20,393 bases of DNA, taken from a virus. Position 1 is the stretch's first letter; each line of letters opens with the position of its first letter. Position numbers and translations under genes: made by a program. Shown in pieces: positions 1 through 6,165 of this stretch. The stretch lies in the IMG/VR virus record IMGVR_UViG_3300021376_000451, positions 1 through 20,393 of that record; one strand, written 5' to 3'. A model generated the notes under the pieces. The model searched no databases, was not told where the DNA came from, and saw only the letters and a program-made list of their open reading frames with translations.

Positions 1-647
1 CATATAGATTCTGTTTGAACAACCGTATCTTCTGTAAACTGTGTTGAAATAGTACCGTTAAAGTTATTGAAAATAAATTCTATATCTATATCTGGACTAC
101 TAATTATATCATTTGGAACATTAACATATACAGCTTCACTTGTAAATTTTTTTACAGAAGGATCTACTGATTCGTCTAGTAGATAATTGAAAGTATCAAC
201 GACTATATCTGGAAGATTTCTATCAAGTGCATTATCTAAAAGTTCTAAAGTGCCTGTCATATTAAACTGTGTATCACCATAAACAGGTGTTTTGGAATTA
301 TCGTTATTAAGTATGTATACCGCAAATTTTAAAAATTGAGGTTTTAAGACAGCAAATGTACTGGCAGGTATTGACACAGTAGCAAGTCCCTTTGTAGAAG
401 AATGTACAACTGATGACGAATAAATGCTTTGATTATTCTCGTCTAAAATAAGAAAAACAATATTTTTATTACTTACATCAATTCTTTTTTGCTCTGCGTT
501 TTTTATATCTAATAAAAGTTCATTTTTTAAACCTTTATAAATTTTAAATCTACGTTGATACACTGTTCTATACTCCACTGAATGAGTAGCCAAATCAACG
601 GTTAAGTTTATTCGATTTGGATATAAATAACTTGAAATTTTTTGCAT
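1..647 (-). CDS. Probable virion structural protein, C-terminus cut by window edge
   Basis: The minus strand is open from an ATG at 647 to the left edge (I read all codons; no stop), giving at least 215 residues with the C-terminus missing. The N-terminus has YPNRI near residue 9, then a stretch rich in short beta-like segments (VYQRRFKIYKG, KNAEQKRIDV). This recalls a conserved virion structural family in marine T4-like phages, whose members begin with a YPN motif and a KxYKG motif; that match is from memory, not a search. There are no signal peptide or membrane segments. The start codon lies 23 bases from the start of the divergent plus-strand gene, and a late-promoter-like element (666-673) lies just upstream. 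A role in the particle is an inference; the coding call itself is firm. Confidence 0.75.
   Translation of the reverse strand, partial: MQKISSYLYPNRINLTVDLATHSVEYRTVYQRRFKIYKGLKNELLLDIKNAEQKRIDVSNKNIVFLILDENNQSIYSSSVVHSSTKGLATVSIPASTFAVLKPQFLKFAVYILNNDNSKTPVYGDTQFNMTGTLELLDNALDRNLPDIVVDTFNYLLDESVDPSVKKFTSEAVYVNVPNDIISSPDIDIEFIFNNFNGTISTQFTEDTVVQTESI
622..629 (+). promoter_or_regulatory. T4-type late promoter (TATAAATA)
   Basis: The plus strand reads TATAAATA, an exact match to the T4 late promoter -10 element recognised by the gp55 sigma factor with gp33/gp45. It would start transcription near 635 and serve the plus-strand gene at 671 with a leader of about 35 bases. The element lies inside the first codons of the divergent minus-strand gene. 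No TTGACA-like -35 box is needed for late promoters. Confidence 0.6.
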
Positions 648-665
648 GGCTATTTGGCTTTACAG

Positions 666-673
666 TATTTATG
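666..673 (-). promoter_or_regulatory. Late-promoter-like element (CATAAATA)
   Basis: Read on the minus strand this is CATAAATA, one mismatch from the T4 late consensus. It would start transcription near 660 toward the structural gene whose ATG is at 647. It overlaps the start codon of the opposing plus-strand gene, so the two candidate transcripts would share a complementary 5' segment of about 25 bases. A single octamer match in A+T-rich DNA is weak evidence; the position supports it. Confidence 0.4.
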
Positions 674-1051
674 GTGAACTTAAGACAAAATATACAATCT
701 CAGCTTCCCTACATAACAGTTATCAACTATGGCGAAAATGAATATGTTGGTATTATAATTAATCAAGATCAATTTGTAACAAGTTTTTTTGACTTAAATG
801 TGTTGAGATCACCAGAAGAAAAAACAAGGCTATTAGAGGTTGGCGAAATTTGGTGGTGGGAAAGTAATAGACAGATTCCTATCAATATATTTTGTAGAAA
901 AGAAGTAGAACCATTTAGATATGCAATAAAGACTTTTAACAGTAAGGACGTTCGCGTTGTATTGGGACCAACTGTAAATTTAATGAACCTAAGTTATAAA
1001 CGCATAAAAAGAAAACAAGTACAACTTATTAGACCGATGAAGAAAAATTAA
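671..1051 (+). CDS. Unknown late-type protein, 126 residues
   Basis: This is one of only two plus-strand genes in the window. The frame stays open upstream to a TTG at 617, but the late promoter at 622-629 would start transcription after that, so I take the ATG at 671 (MVNLRQNIQ). No Shine-Dalgarno is seen. The protein mixes beta-like segments (INYGENEYVGIIINQDQF) with a WWW cluster near residue 60 and a basic C-terminus (KRIKRKQ). I do not recognise a family. It runs convergently into the gene ending at 1061 with only nine bases between and no terminator hairpin. The divergent partner looks like a virion gene and the promoter looks late, so a structural or assembly role is a reasonable guess only. 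Confidence 0.65.
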   Translation: MVNLRQNIQSQLPYITVINYGENEYVGIIINQDQFVTSFFDLNVLRSPEEKTRLLEVGEIWWWESNRQIPINIFCRKEVEPFRYAIKTFNSKDVRVVLGPTVNLMNLSYKRIKRKQVQLIRPMKKN

Positions 1052-1060
1052 TTTTATAAA

Positions 1061-1639
1061 CTATAAAAAATCATAACTTACGGTTTCACAAATCAAGTTC
1101 ATTTGCACAACTATAGCAACAGCATAAGCTGTAGCGTGACTTTTCTTAAAGTAATAATCATTGTTATCCGGCTTAATCCAAACTTCATTCATAATCGTCG
1201 TCCAGTCCTTCCCAATCAGATAGCGTTTCGCAGGGCGGATCATGGCGAGGACCGCAGCTAATTGTTCCACGGAAGTCGGCTGGGTCTTGCGGATTATATC
1301 TCCATGCCCGTTCAAATGAAATAACAGATTCAGAAAATCGTCTTGCAATAAAAGGTCCCATAGTGGCTCCTGGTCTAGTAAAGAATTAAGATGTTGTTCA
1401 CTCTTTATTCCCTTGTACATACTTACATTTAAGAGATCAATCTTAAAATAACCTCTTTGTTCTGCTTCTTTGTAATCAACTGTAGATATTTGTGTCAATG
1501 GATTGTGTGGGATAGGTTGAATATAAATTCCTGTATTATGACTTGTTAAAGTGCCTTTATCTAATCTGCTAGCTGTTATGTACTTTATTTTATCTAAAAT
1601 ATCATCTCTATTTACAAAATCAATGTCTATATCTGGCAT
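1061..1639 (-). CDS. Miniature DnaE-like (C-family DNA polymerase palm) protein
   Basis: This 192-residue protein carries, in the correct order, the active-site landmarks of bacterial DNA polymerase III alpha. MPDIDIDF is at residues 1-8 (the first two catalytic Asp). HNTGIYI near 34 matches the DnaE HAAGVVI region. YFKIDLLNVS near 64-73 matches the KFDFLGL motif with the third catalytic Asp. SVEQLAAVLAMIRPAKR near 123-139 matches the FEDLIALxALYRPGP motif. FKKSHATAYAVA near 164-175 matches the FNKSHAAAYAL motif. DnaE is usually over 1,000 residues; here the PHP, most finger/thumb, beta-binding and OB parts are absent. The protein starts exactly at the Met of the conserved SMPDIDID block. It overlaps the upstream gene by one base (TGATG), closing a translationally coupled set. 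Whether it polymerises DNA, binds nucleotide or regulates is unknown. The family call rests on motif order; the gene is intact, not a decayed fragment. Confidence 0.75.
   Translation of the reverse strand: MPDIDIDFVNRDDILDKIKYITASRLDKGTLTSHNTGIYIQPIPHNPLTQISTVDYKEAEQRGYFKIDLLNVSMYKGIKSEQHLNSLLDQEPLWDLLLQDDFLNLLFHLNGHGDIIRKTQPTSVEQLAAVLAMIRPAKRYLIGKDWTTIMNEVWIKPDNNDYYFKKSHATAYAVAIVVQMNLICETVSYDFL
1201..1310. other. G+C-rich patch inside the mini-DnaE gene
   Basis: I counted 62 G or C in these 110 bases (56%), rising to 37 of 60 (62%) at 1231-1290, in a window that is otherwise about 30% G+C. It encodes the segment matching the DnaE ALYRPGP region and uses codons such as CGC, GCG, CTC and CCG that are rare in the neighbours. 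The reading frame continues through both borders. A recombination patch from a higher-G+C relative is the simplest reading; an assembly join is the alternative. Confidence 0.7.
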
Positions 1640-1821
1640 CAGTGTAAAACCTCAGATTGGAAAAGCAATAATGGAAGATTATTGTTTAGATAATTTGCAT
1701 ATTGATCTGCATCTTCAACTGTTGGAAATCCTGTTAATTTTACATATAAACTTTTATCTTCTTCAGATAGAATTATTTCCATATTTAAATTTATTTCATT
1801 CTGTTCATGTTGAATATTCAT
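1639..1821 (-). CDS. Small unknown protein, 60 residues
   Basis: The frame is open upstream to 1893, but the ATG at 1821 overlaps the stop of the preceding gene as ATGA, the arrangement used throughout this window, so I choose MNIQHEQNEI as the start. The product is acidic and looks like a small alpha/beta protein: an amphipathic beta-like segment (SLYVKLTGF) followed by a helix (TVEDADQYANYLNN) and a hydrophobic LPLLLF segment. The next gene, the mini-DnaE, begins within its stop codon. I recognise no family. Tight coupling on both sides suggests that it works with the mini-DnaE or the zinc-finger protein, but that is only context. Confidence 0.55.
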   Translation of the reverse strand: MNIQHEQNEINLNMEIILSEEDKSLYVKLTGFPTVEDADQYANYLNNNLPLLLFQSEVLH

Positions 1822-2510
1822 AAATTTGCCTCCTGCACTATTTTTTTTACTAGATCCAAATCCCTTGTTTGTTTTTTGAATTTTCTTATCCAAACTGCAG
1901 GATCTATAATATTACTTATAGCAGAAAGCTGATCGTCTCTCATAGACGAAAGCAATTTTTTACCACTTGTACAGTTAAGTATGAGCCAAGGACTTACTTT
2001 TCCGTCTTTTATATTGTAAGATGCTCTATTAACACTTACGTATAAAAAGTAGTGGTTCCAAATGCTATTATTTTCATTTGCCCATGATTCCATATGATTT
2101 ATTGTACGTTCAAGTGCAGTTTCTACACTTTCAGTATGAATAAGTTCTATAACATATTTTTCGTATAGTGATTCTTTACACCAATGGTCAAGTTTTATTC
2201 CGCTTTTAATTACATATTCTATAAATTTATCTGGATATAAGGGAGAAACGTTATTTACAAAACTGCCAAATTTTACAAATGCATTATAGTATTGACTTTT
2301 TGCAAACTCATCGAATGTTTTATTTTCTTTAATATTTTGTGTCAGTTTATAAAATCTATTATAGGTTTCAAGTCCTAATACAGATGATTTATCATTTTTT
2401 GCAAAATGTCTTCTTTTTTGTTCGCACATATGAACAGCAAGAGTTTTTTCTTGAGTAAAGACACTATTACAATAAGGACAGTTGTATTTGGTCACTTGTA
2501 ATTCTAGCAT
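1818..2510 (-). CDS. Zinc-finger protein of unknown function, 230 residues
   Basis: The N-terminus holds a C2H2-like finger: C11-x2-C14, then H27 with C29 or H35 as the last ligand (YNCPYCNSVFTQ, then LAVHMCEQKRRH). The remaining 190 residues are mainly helical with conserved-looking Trp and Tyr (DHWCKESLYEKYVIELIH; SIWNHYFLYVSVNRASY) and match no family I can name. Similar finger-plus-helical proteins occur as conserved hypotheticals in marine T4-like phages, from memory. It follows the 158-residue gene after one base and couples by ATGA to the 60-residue gene. A nucleic-acid-binding or protein-contact role is suggested by the finger and by the downstream polymerase-like gene, but is not shown. 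Confidence 0.75.
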   Translation of the reverse strand: MLELQVTKYNCPYCNSVFTQEKTLAVHMCEQKRRHFAKNDKSSVLGLETYNRFYKLTQNIKENKTFDEFAKSQYYNAFVKFGSFVNNVSPLYPDKFIEYVIKSGIKLDHWCKESLYEKYVIELIHTESVETALERTINHMESWANENNSIWNHYFLYVSVNRASYNIKDGKVSPWLILNCTSGKKLLSSMRDDQLSAISNIIDPAVWIRKFKKQTRDLDLVKKIVQEANL

Positions 2511-2511
2511 T

Positions 2512-2988
2512 TTAAAATAATTTAGCTATTTCATTATCACTGTATCCATGGCTAGCAGCAATTAATTTTAATTCGGATTTTGTGTATAGTTTTGACAGTA
2601 ACTCTATTTCATCATCTTTTTTCTCTGGGTATATGCTAGATAAAAATTTGATTACTTTATTTAGGCCTGATTCTTTTTTCTTAAATCCAATCCACTCATG
2701 ATAAAATAATTGTTTACTTTGATGTGAACACATTGTTAATAATAACCACATTAATTTAGGATGACCTTGTAAGTCATTCCAATGTTTGTTAAAATATTCA
2801 TTTACTGATAACAAGTAGTGTTCTTGTATTTCTCTATCATTGGATTTTACGTTGCTGATATATCTGTTTAAAATAAAAAATTCATTCCGCAGCAATTTTT
2901 TATTTGCATCGTCTAGGCTGTCCCATAGGTCTTTTACGCCTAAATCAACCGCTGCTATCTTTTCTTTAATTTTAATTTCTTCACTCAT
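2512..2988 (-). CDS. Conserved-looking hypothetical helical protein, 158 residues
   Basis: The start ATG overlaps the stop of the preceding gene as ATGA at 2988-2985. The protein appears almost wholly alpha-helical, with FFILNRYISN near residue 37, a hydrophobic segment KLMWLLLTMCSHQ near 78-90 that is too short and polar-flanked for a clear membrane span, and a C-terminal pair of helices ending SDNEIAKLF. The FxxNRxxS pattern and the size faintly recall the small clamp-loader subunit gp62 of T4-like phages, but I cannot align it convincingly and give no symbol. It sits in the five-gene coupled set with the zinc-finger and mini-DnaE proteins. Confidence 0.7.
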   Translation of the reverse strand: MSEEIKIKEKIAAVDLGVKDLWDSLDDANKKLLRNEFFILNRYISNVKSNDREIQEHYLLSVNEYFNKHWNDLQGHPKLMWLLLTMCSHQSKQLFYHEWIGFKKKESGLNKVIKFLSSIYPEKKDDEIELLSKLYTKSELKLIAASHGYSDNEIAKLF

Positions 2989-3296
2989 TCAGGATCATCC
3001 TTGGACAGTCTATAAATTAGTATAGCACGATCAACAGCCTTTTGTAAAGCAGGATTAGTTTTAGCGGCAGTTCTAATTTCGTTCCAAAGTATGTGATTGT
3101 CTAGATCTTTTTGTCCGTCTGATCGTGGCGTTCCAATGTAGAAATTTCCTGACGAGTCCAGCCTAAACCTATCTCCAATTTCGTGTGTATATCCAACAAT
3201 CTTACGATCCATTGAACCTACCTCCCTAGCATAAATGGTTTTACCGCCGTCTGGACTTTCATACACGTAAGTTGCACCTGGCTTAAGTGTTCCCAT
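2985..3296 (-). CDS. Small hypothetical protein, 103 residues
   Basis: First gene of the coupled set that runs to 1061. It begins MGTLKPGATYVYESPDGG, with a beta-rich first half (TIYAREVG, RFRLDSSGNFYIGTP) and a helical second half (LWNEIRTAAKTNPALQ, VDRAILIYRLSK). It has no cysteines, signal peptide or membrane segment. I recall similar short proteins annotated as hypothetical in marine T4-like phages but no function. It lies one base after the GT25-like gene, so it may be read from the same transcript as the carbohydrate block. Confidence 0.65.
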   Translation of the reverse strand: MGTLKPGATYVYESPDGGKTIYAREVGSMDRKIVGYTHEIGDRFRLDSSGNFYIGTPRSDGQKDLDNHILWNEIRTAAKTNPALQKAVDRAILIYRLSKDDPE

Positions 3297-3297
3297 G

Positions 3298-3984
3298 TTA
3301 CCAAATCCTATGTGTAGTGCTCATTTCGAGCATCTTTTCTTTGTTGTTGTAGAAAATTTTATTTATTGATGCACAAGCTGGTTGTGTTGTTTGTAAGTTT
3401 ATAATGTCTTTATTGCACTGCATATCTGCAGGAACAAAGCCGTTAACCGAGATATATTTTATTAGTTTTTTAGCCGCTTTTGGTTTAATGATATATGCCT
3501 GTAAGCCCATTGCATACTCACTTTTAACATTATATTTTTTCCTTGAATCTGGACTGTTATAATCAATTATTGTAAAATTATTATCTAATTTTTTTAAATG
3601 CTGATTCTCATACGCTTGACTAAATTTGTTGTAAGGGTCTAGTAATAAAAACTCGTCAAAGAGACTTTCTATATTACAAGGTATAGGACGCAGTAAAATT
3701 CCATCATGTTCAAAAATACATATAATTTCATTATTTTCAACTGAGTGCTTCCAAAGTGTGTAATGACTAGCTAGGCATCCTAAGACTCCTAAACGTTTCT
3801 TTTTCATCTTAGCAGGACCTTGTTTTATTTTCAATGTGTCAGACAAGTATGAACTTATTATGTTTCCATATATTCCATCAAATTTTTCAATTATAAGTCC
3901 ATGTTTTAATCCAGATTTTACGCAATCATCTGCCAATGCTTCGCTAGTTTCTATATTTTTTAATCTTATTACGAAGGCTTTCAT
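3298..3984 (-). CDS. Glycosyltransferase, family 25-like
   Basis: I choose the ATG at 3984 because it overlaps the upstream stop as ATGA; a GTG at 3993 is also in frame. The 228-residue protein opens with MKAFVIRLKN, as in LPS beta-1,4-galactosyltransferase-like (GT25) proteins. It then has RLGVLGCLASHYTLWKH (64-80), the GT25 'GxxGCxxSHxxxW' block, and ICIFEHDGILL (88-98) where the family normally has a metal-binding acidic cluster such as LEDD. The C-terminal part keeps GLQAYIIKPKAAKKLI, also typical. The EHDG variant leaves one acidic residue on each side of a His, so metal use may be changed. It is the last gene of the carbohydrate set beginning at 5583. The acceptor is unknown. Confidence 0.8.
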   Translation of the reverse strand: MKAFVIRLKNIETSEALADDCVKSGLKHGLIIEKFDGIYGNIISSYLSDTLKIKQGPAKMKKKRLGVLGCLASHYTLWKHSVENNEIICIFEHDGILLRPIPCNIESLFDEFLLLDPYNKFSQAYENQHLKKLDNNFTIIDYNSPDSRKKYNVKSEYAMGLQAYIIKPKAAKKLIKYISVNGFVPADMQCNKDIINLQTTQPACASINKIFYNNKEKMLEMSTTHRIW

Positions 3985-4676
3985 ATTTGCCACGGTAATG
4001 GAACGTGACGTTTTCCGCCAAGATGTCTTACATAACCTTTTTCATTACTTGTTATTGCTCCGCAAAATCCTAAGTCTTTATAATAAATTGAAAGATCTAT
4101 TTCTCCCATTATTTCCAACCCGTTTTTGATTATTTTAACTTTTAATTCGTTATATGGATGTAACTGCATGCAGTCTTTAGTTCTTCGTAGCCCAGGATTA
4201 AGTGTAAATCCACACCAAACTTTTTTATGTTCTTGATTCATTTTATAAAAATAATCATTGCTTATTGGGTATCTTACATTTTTTAATATAGCATGATTTT
4301 TAGTATCGTTGTGTGCCCTCAGCCATACTGTAAATATTTTATCATCAGTGTTTAATATTTCAAAACTTTTTTCTATAAATCCACTACTGTAAAATTCCCA
4401 GTCTTCTTCACAATGAAAGATATAATCTGTGTTTACCTTGGCATAGGCTAAGTCAATTGATTTTATTTGGCCTAAATTAGTTGAATTCTCAATAATTTCT
4501 AATTGACAAGAAATTAAAGATTTAACCTTTGAAAAATTCTGAGGCTTGCCGCTGTCTTCAGTGATAATAACTTTTTTAATAGGATAGGTATTCGTTTTAA
4601 AAAAAGATTCAACAGTTCTTTCTAATAAGTCTGTTCTACCACATGAAGTTATTACTACTGTGACTTCATTTATCAT
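3981..4676 (-). CDS. Glycosyltransferase, family 2-like (GT-A)
   Basis: This 231-residue protein has the GT2 nucleotide-sugar fold signature: a leading strand and helix (EVTVVITSCGRTDLLERTVE, residues 4-23), VIITEDSG (36-43), STNLGQIKSIDLAY (65-78) and the metal-site region YIFHCEEDWEFY (85-96), in which EEDW replaces the usual DxD. The second half, normally the acceptor part, holds WCGFTLNPGLRR and GEIDLSIYYKDLGF. The protein is short and has no membrane segments, so it is a soluble enzyme probably acting on a lipid-linked or free glycan. It follows the methyltransferase after six bases and couples to the GT25 gene by ATGA. Confidence 0.85.
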   Translation of the reverse strand: MINEVTVVITSCGRTDLLERTVESFFKTNTYPIKKVIITEDSGKPQNFSKVKSLISCQLEIIENSTNLGQIKSIDLAYAKVNTDYIFHCEEDWEFYSSGFIEKSFEILNTDDKIFTVWLRAHNDTKNHAILKNVRYPISNDYFYKMNQEHKKVWCGFTLNPGLRRTKDCMQLHPYNELKVKIIKNGLEIMGEIDLSIYYKDLGFCGAITSNEKGYVRHLGGKRHVPLPWQI

Positions 4677-4682
4677 TTATTT

Positions 4683-5240
4683 TTAAACCTTTTCATTTGA
4701 TAACCAGTAAACGCCTATCCTAGGTACTCCGTTGGATTTTTTTCCAATGAAATAATTTTTAATATAAGCACCCCAAGTGTTAATTATTTCTTCATTGGTC
4801 CAATCAGGTTTAACATGTTTTTCGTAAGGATTACCTTCAAATTCCTCTTGAGGCATGTATGTTATTGGAATACTTATAATAGTATTTGTACCATATTCTA
4901 ATGTTTTAATGATAAGGTTTTCAGCTTCTAATTTAGTCATATGTTCAAGAACGTCTCCTGCAATTATTAAATCAAATTTTCCTAGATTGTTCCAATCAGT
5001 AGTTCTTATATCATAATTGTATATTTTATCGTAAAGAGATTGTAATTGATATTTCTCTATGTATGGCTTCCATATCTCTATACCTATTAATTCAAAATCA
5101 TTGCGCAGGCCAGCATTTTTTAAAAGAATTGAATAGGTTCCTATACCTGTTCCTATATCTAATATTCTATGAATATCTTGTTTTTTATTTTTAATCCATT
5201 CTACTATTTCGTTTTTTCCTAAATTGCTGCTAACGGGCAT
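4683..5240 (-). CDS. Class I SAM-dependent methyltransferase
   Basis: The 185-residue protein has the class I methyltransferase core: motif I ILDIGTGIGTYS (26-37), an acidic end of strand 2 in ELIGIEIWKPY (50-60), YNYDIRTTDW as the adenine-side motif, and FDLIIAGDVLEHM as motif IV with the DVLEH common in small-molecule and sugar methyltransferases. It overlaps the cupin gene by 11 bases and is followed by two glycosyltransferases. That context makes methylation of a sugar or glycan, or of a precursor, more likely than DNA methylation. No DPPY/NPPY DNA amino-methylase motif is present. Confidence 0.85.
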   Translation of the reverse strand: MPVSSNLGKNEIVEWIKNKKQDIHRILDIGTGIGTYSILLKNAGLRNDFELIGIEIWKPYIEKYQLQSLYDKIYNYDIRTTDWNNLGKFDLIIAGDVLEHMTKLEAENLIIKTLEYGTNTIISIPITYMPQEEFEGNPYEKHVKPDWTNEEIINTWGAYIKNYFIGKKSNGVPRIGVYWLSNEKV

Positions 5241-5583
5241 TTTGAAAATATCCTACAGTTTCTCTTTCAATGTCTTCATGATCAAACTGAGCCCAATATA
5301 GTTCAAAAGCAATGGTATCTTCTAATGCTTCAAATTGATGATATTCTCCAGGTGCTACCTTTGTGTAATTTCCTTCATTCAAAACAGTTTCATCTATTAA
5401 ATCATAGTTGTTCTTCCAAACTCTTACTAATAAACTTCCAGACTCTACAAAAAATCCGTTCCATTTGTGTTTATGTTTATGTTTGCTACAAACACCACCT
5501 TTTTTTATTTCAATACGATGAAATTCTAAAACTGCATTTGCTTCAATTAATTCTGTATTTCCCCAAACTTTTCCTGAAATCAT
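5230..5583 (-). CDS. Cupin-fold protein, sugar-isomerase/epimerase-like
   Basis: This single-domain cupin of 117 residues has the first cupin motif GGVCSKHKHKHKWNGFFVESG (about residues 29-49), giving His 35, 37 and 39 and Glu 47 as candidate metal ligands, and a second motif VAPGEYHQFEAL (76-87) with His 82. The size and motifs resemble mannose-6-phosphate isomerase-type and other small sugar cupins that accompany glycan genes. An HKHKHK run at the metal site is unusual in giving three alternating His. It is the first gene of the 5583-3298 carbohydrate set and lies downstream of the promoter at 6137-6164 through the 168-residue gene. The substrate is unknown. Confidence 0.75.
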   Translation of the reverse strand: MISGKVWGNTELIEANAVLEFHRIEIKKGGVCSKHKHKHKWNGFFVESGSLLVRVWKNNYDLIDETVLNEGNYTKVAPGEYHQFEALEDTIAFELYWAQFDHEDIERETVGYFQNAR

Positions 5584-5592
5584 TTTTATTCT

Positions 5593-6099
5593 CTATAGTA
5601 TCTTACTTAAATCTATCATTTCACTTTGCCTACTTACTTCTTTAATAAAATAAGCACATGACGGTTTATGATTTTGTGTTAATGGTACTGCAAGTAGTTG
5701 ATTGTTTTTCATTTTTGGAAAATACCATTTTACATCGTTATAAAAATTTATAATTTCAATTTTTTTGAACTCTATTTTAAAACTACTTAAAGGATTAAAA
5801 CAAAAAGCTTCAAATCCTCTATCATTTAAACTAGTAAGTGGTAAAATTTCTATATCACAGGCACTACCACTATCTCCTACAGCAATACTCCAATCAATTG
5901 GCATTGTAACTTCATAGTCATCAATTTTTAATACCATCGCTGGACTGTTAAAACTTTCTAAAAAAATTAAAGGTATAAAATAAAAATCGGGATTTTGGCT
6001 ATCACTATTATCAAGCACTGCAAATCTTAAATCTTCATTTATTTCGTCAGGTAAATTATTTAAATCAAATGATATGTTGTCTAGAGTAAGTATTTGCAT
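5593..6099 (-). CDS. Hypothetical protein, 168 residues
   Basis: First gene after the strong promoter at 6137-6164, with a leader of about 30 bases and no clear Shine-Dalgarno. The protein is acidic at the N-terminus (MQILTLDNISFDLNNLPDEI) and mainly beta-rich. Its centre reads PIDWSIAVGDSGSACDIEIL, followed by LNDRGFEAFCFNPLSSF, and the C-terminal part contains VKWYFPKMKNNQLLAVPL. It looks like a conserved protein of marine T4-like phages found beside uvsW, from memory, with no known function. Position under a host-type promoter suggests early or middle expression. It is followed after nine bases by the cupin gene and is probably co-transcribed with it. Confidence 0.7.
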   Translation of the reverse strand: MQILTLDNISFDLNNLPDEINEDLRFAVLDNSDSQNPDFYFIPLIFLESFNSPAMVLKIDDYEVTMPIDWSIAVGDSGSACDIEILPLTSLNDRGFEAFCFNPLSSFKIEFKKIEIINFYNDVKWYFPKMKNNQLLAVPLTQNHKPSCAYFIKEVSRQSEMIDLSKIL

Positions 6100-6136
6100 A
6101 ATTTTATTAAAAATATAATTGTCTTTTTTATTTCCT

Positions 6137-6164
6137 ATTATAGCATTATTATAAAAATTGTCAA
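6137..6164 (-). promoter_or_regulatory. Consensus sigma-70 promoter (TTGACA-N16-TATAAT)
   Basis: On the minus strand the -35 box at 6164-6159 is TTGACA and the -10 box at 6142-6137 is TATAAT, both perfect, with a 16-base spacer. The start would be near 6130, 30 bases ahead of the ATG at 6099. It lies in the only gap (66 bases) between uvsW and the next gene. It is the strongest host-type promoter visible in the window and should drive the 168-residue gene, cupin, methyltransferase and glycosyltransferases. Confidence 0.8.
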
Positions 6165-6165
6165 C

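Noticed and set aside
617-670. Upstream extension of the plus-strand gene to a TTG at 617
   Set aside because: The late promoter at 622-629 would start transcription after this TTG, and the region is the coding start of the opposing gene; the ATG at 671 is preferred.
1061-1639. Mini-DnaE as a decayed fragment of a full polymerase gene
   Set aside because: The frame is intact, starts on an ATG coupled to its neighbour, and keeps distant motifs in order after internal shortening; random decay would not do this.
1551-1823. 90-residue plus-strand frame
   Set aside because: It is antisense to the mini-DnaE and the 60-residue gene and has no ribosome site or recognisable protein features.
1822-1893. 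N-terminal extension of the 60-residue gene into the zinc-finger gene
   Set aside because: It would overlap a confident gene by 72 bases without an ATG; the ATGA overlap at 1821 fits the local pattern.
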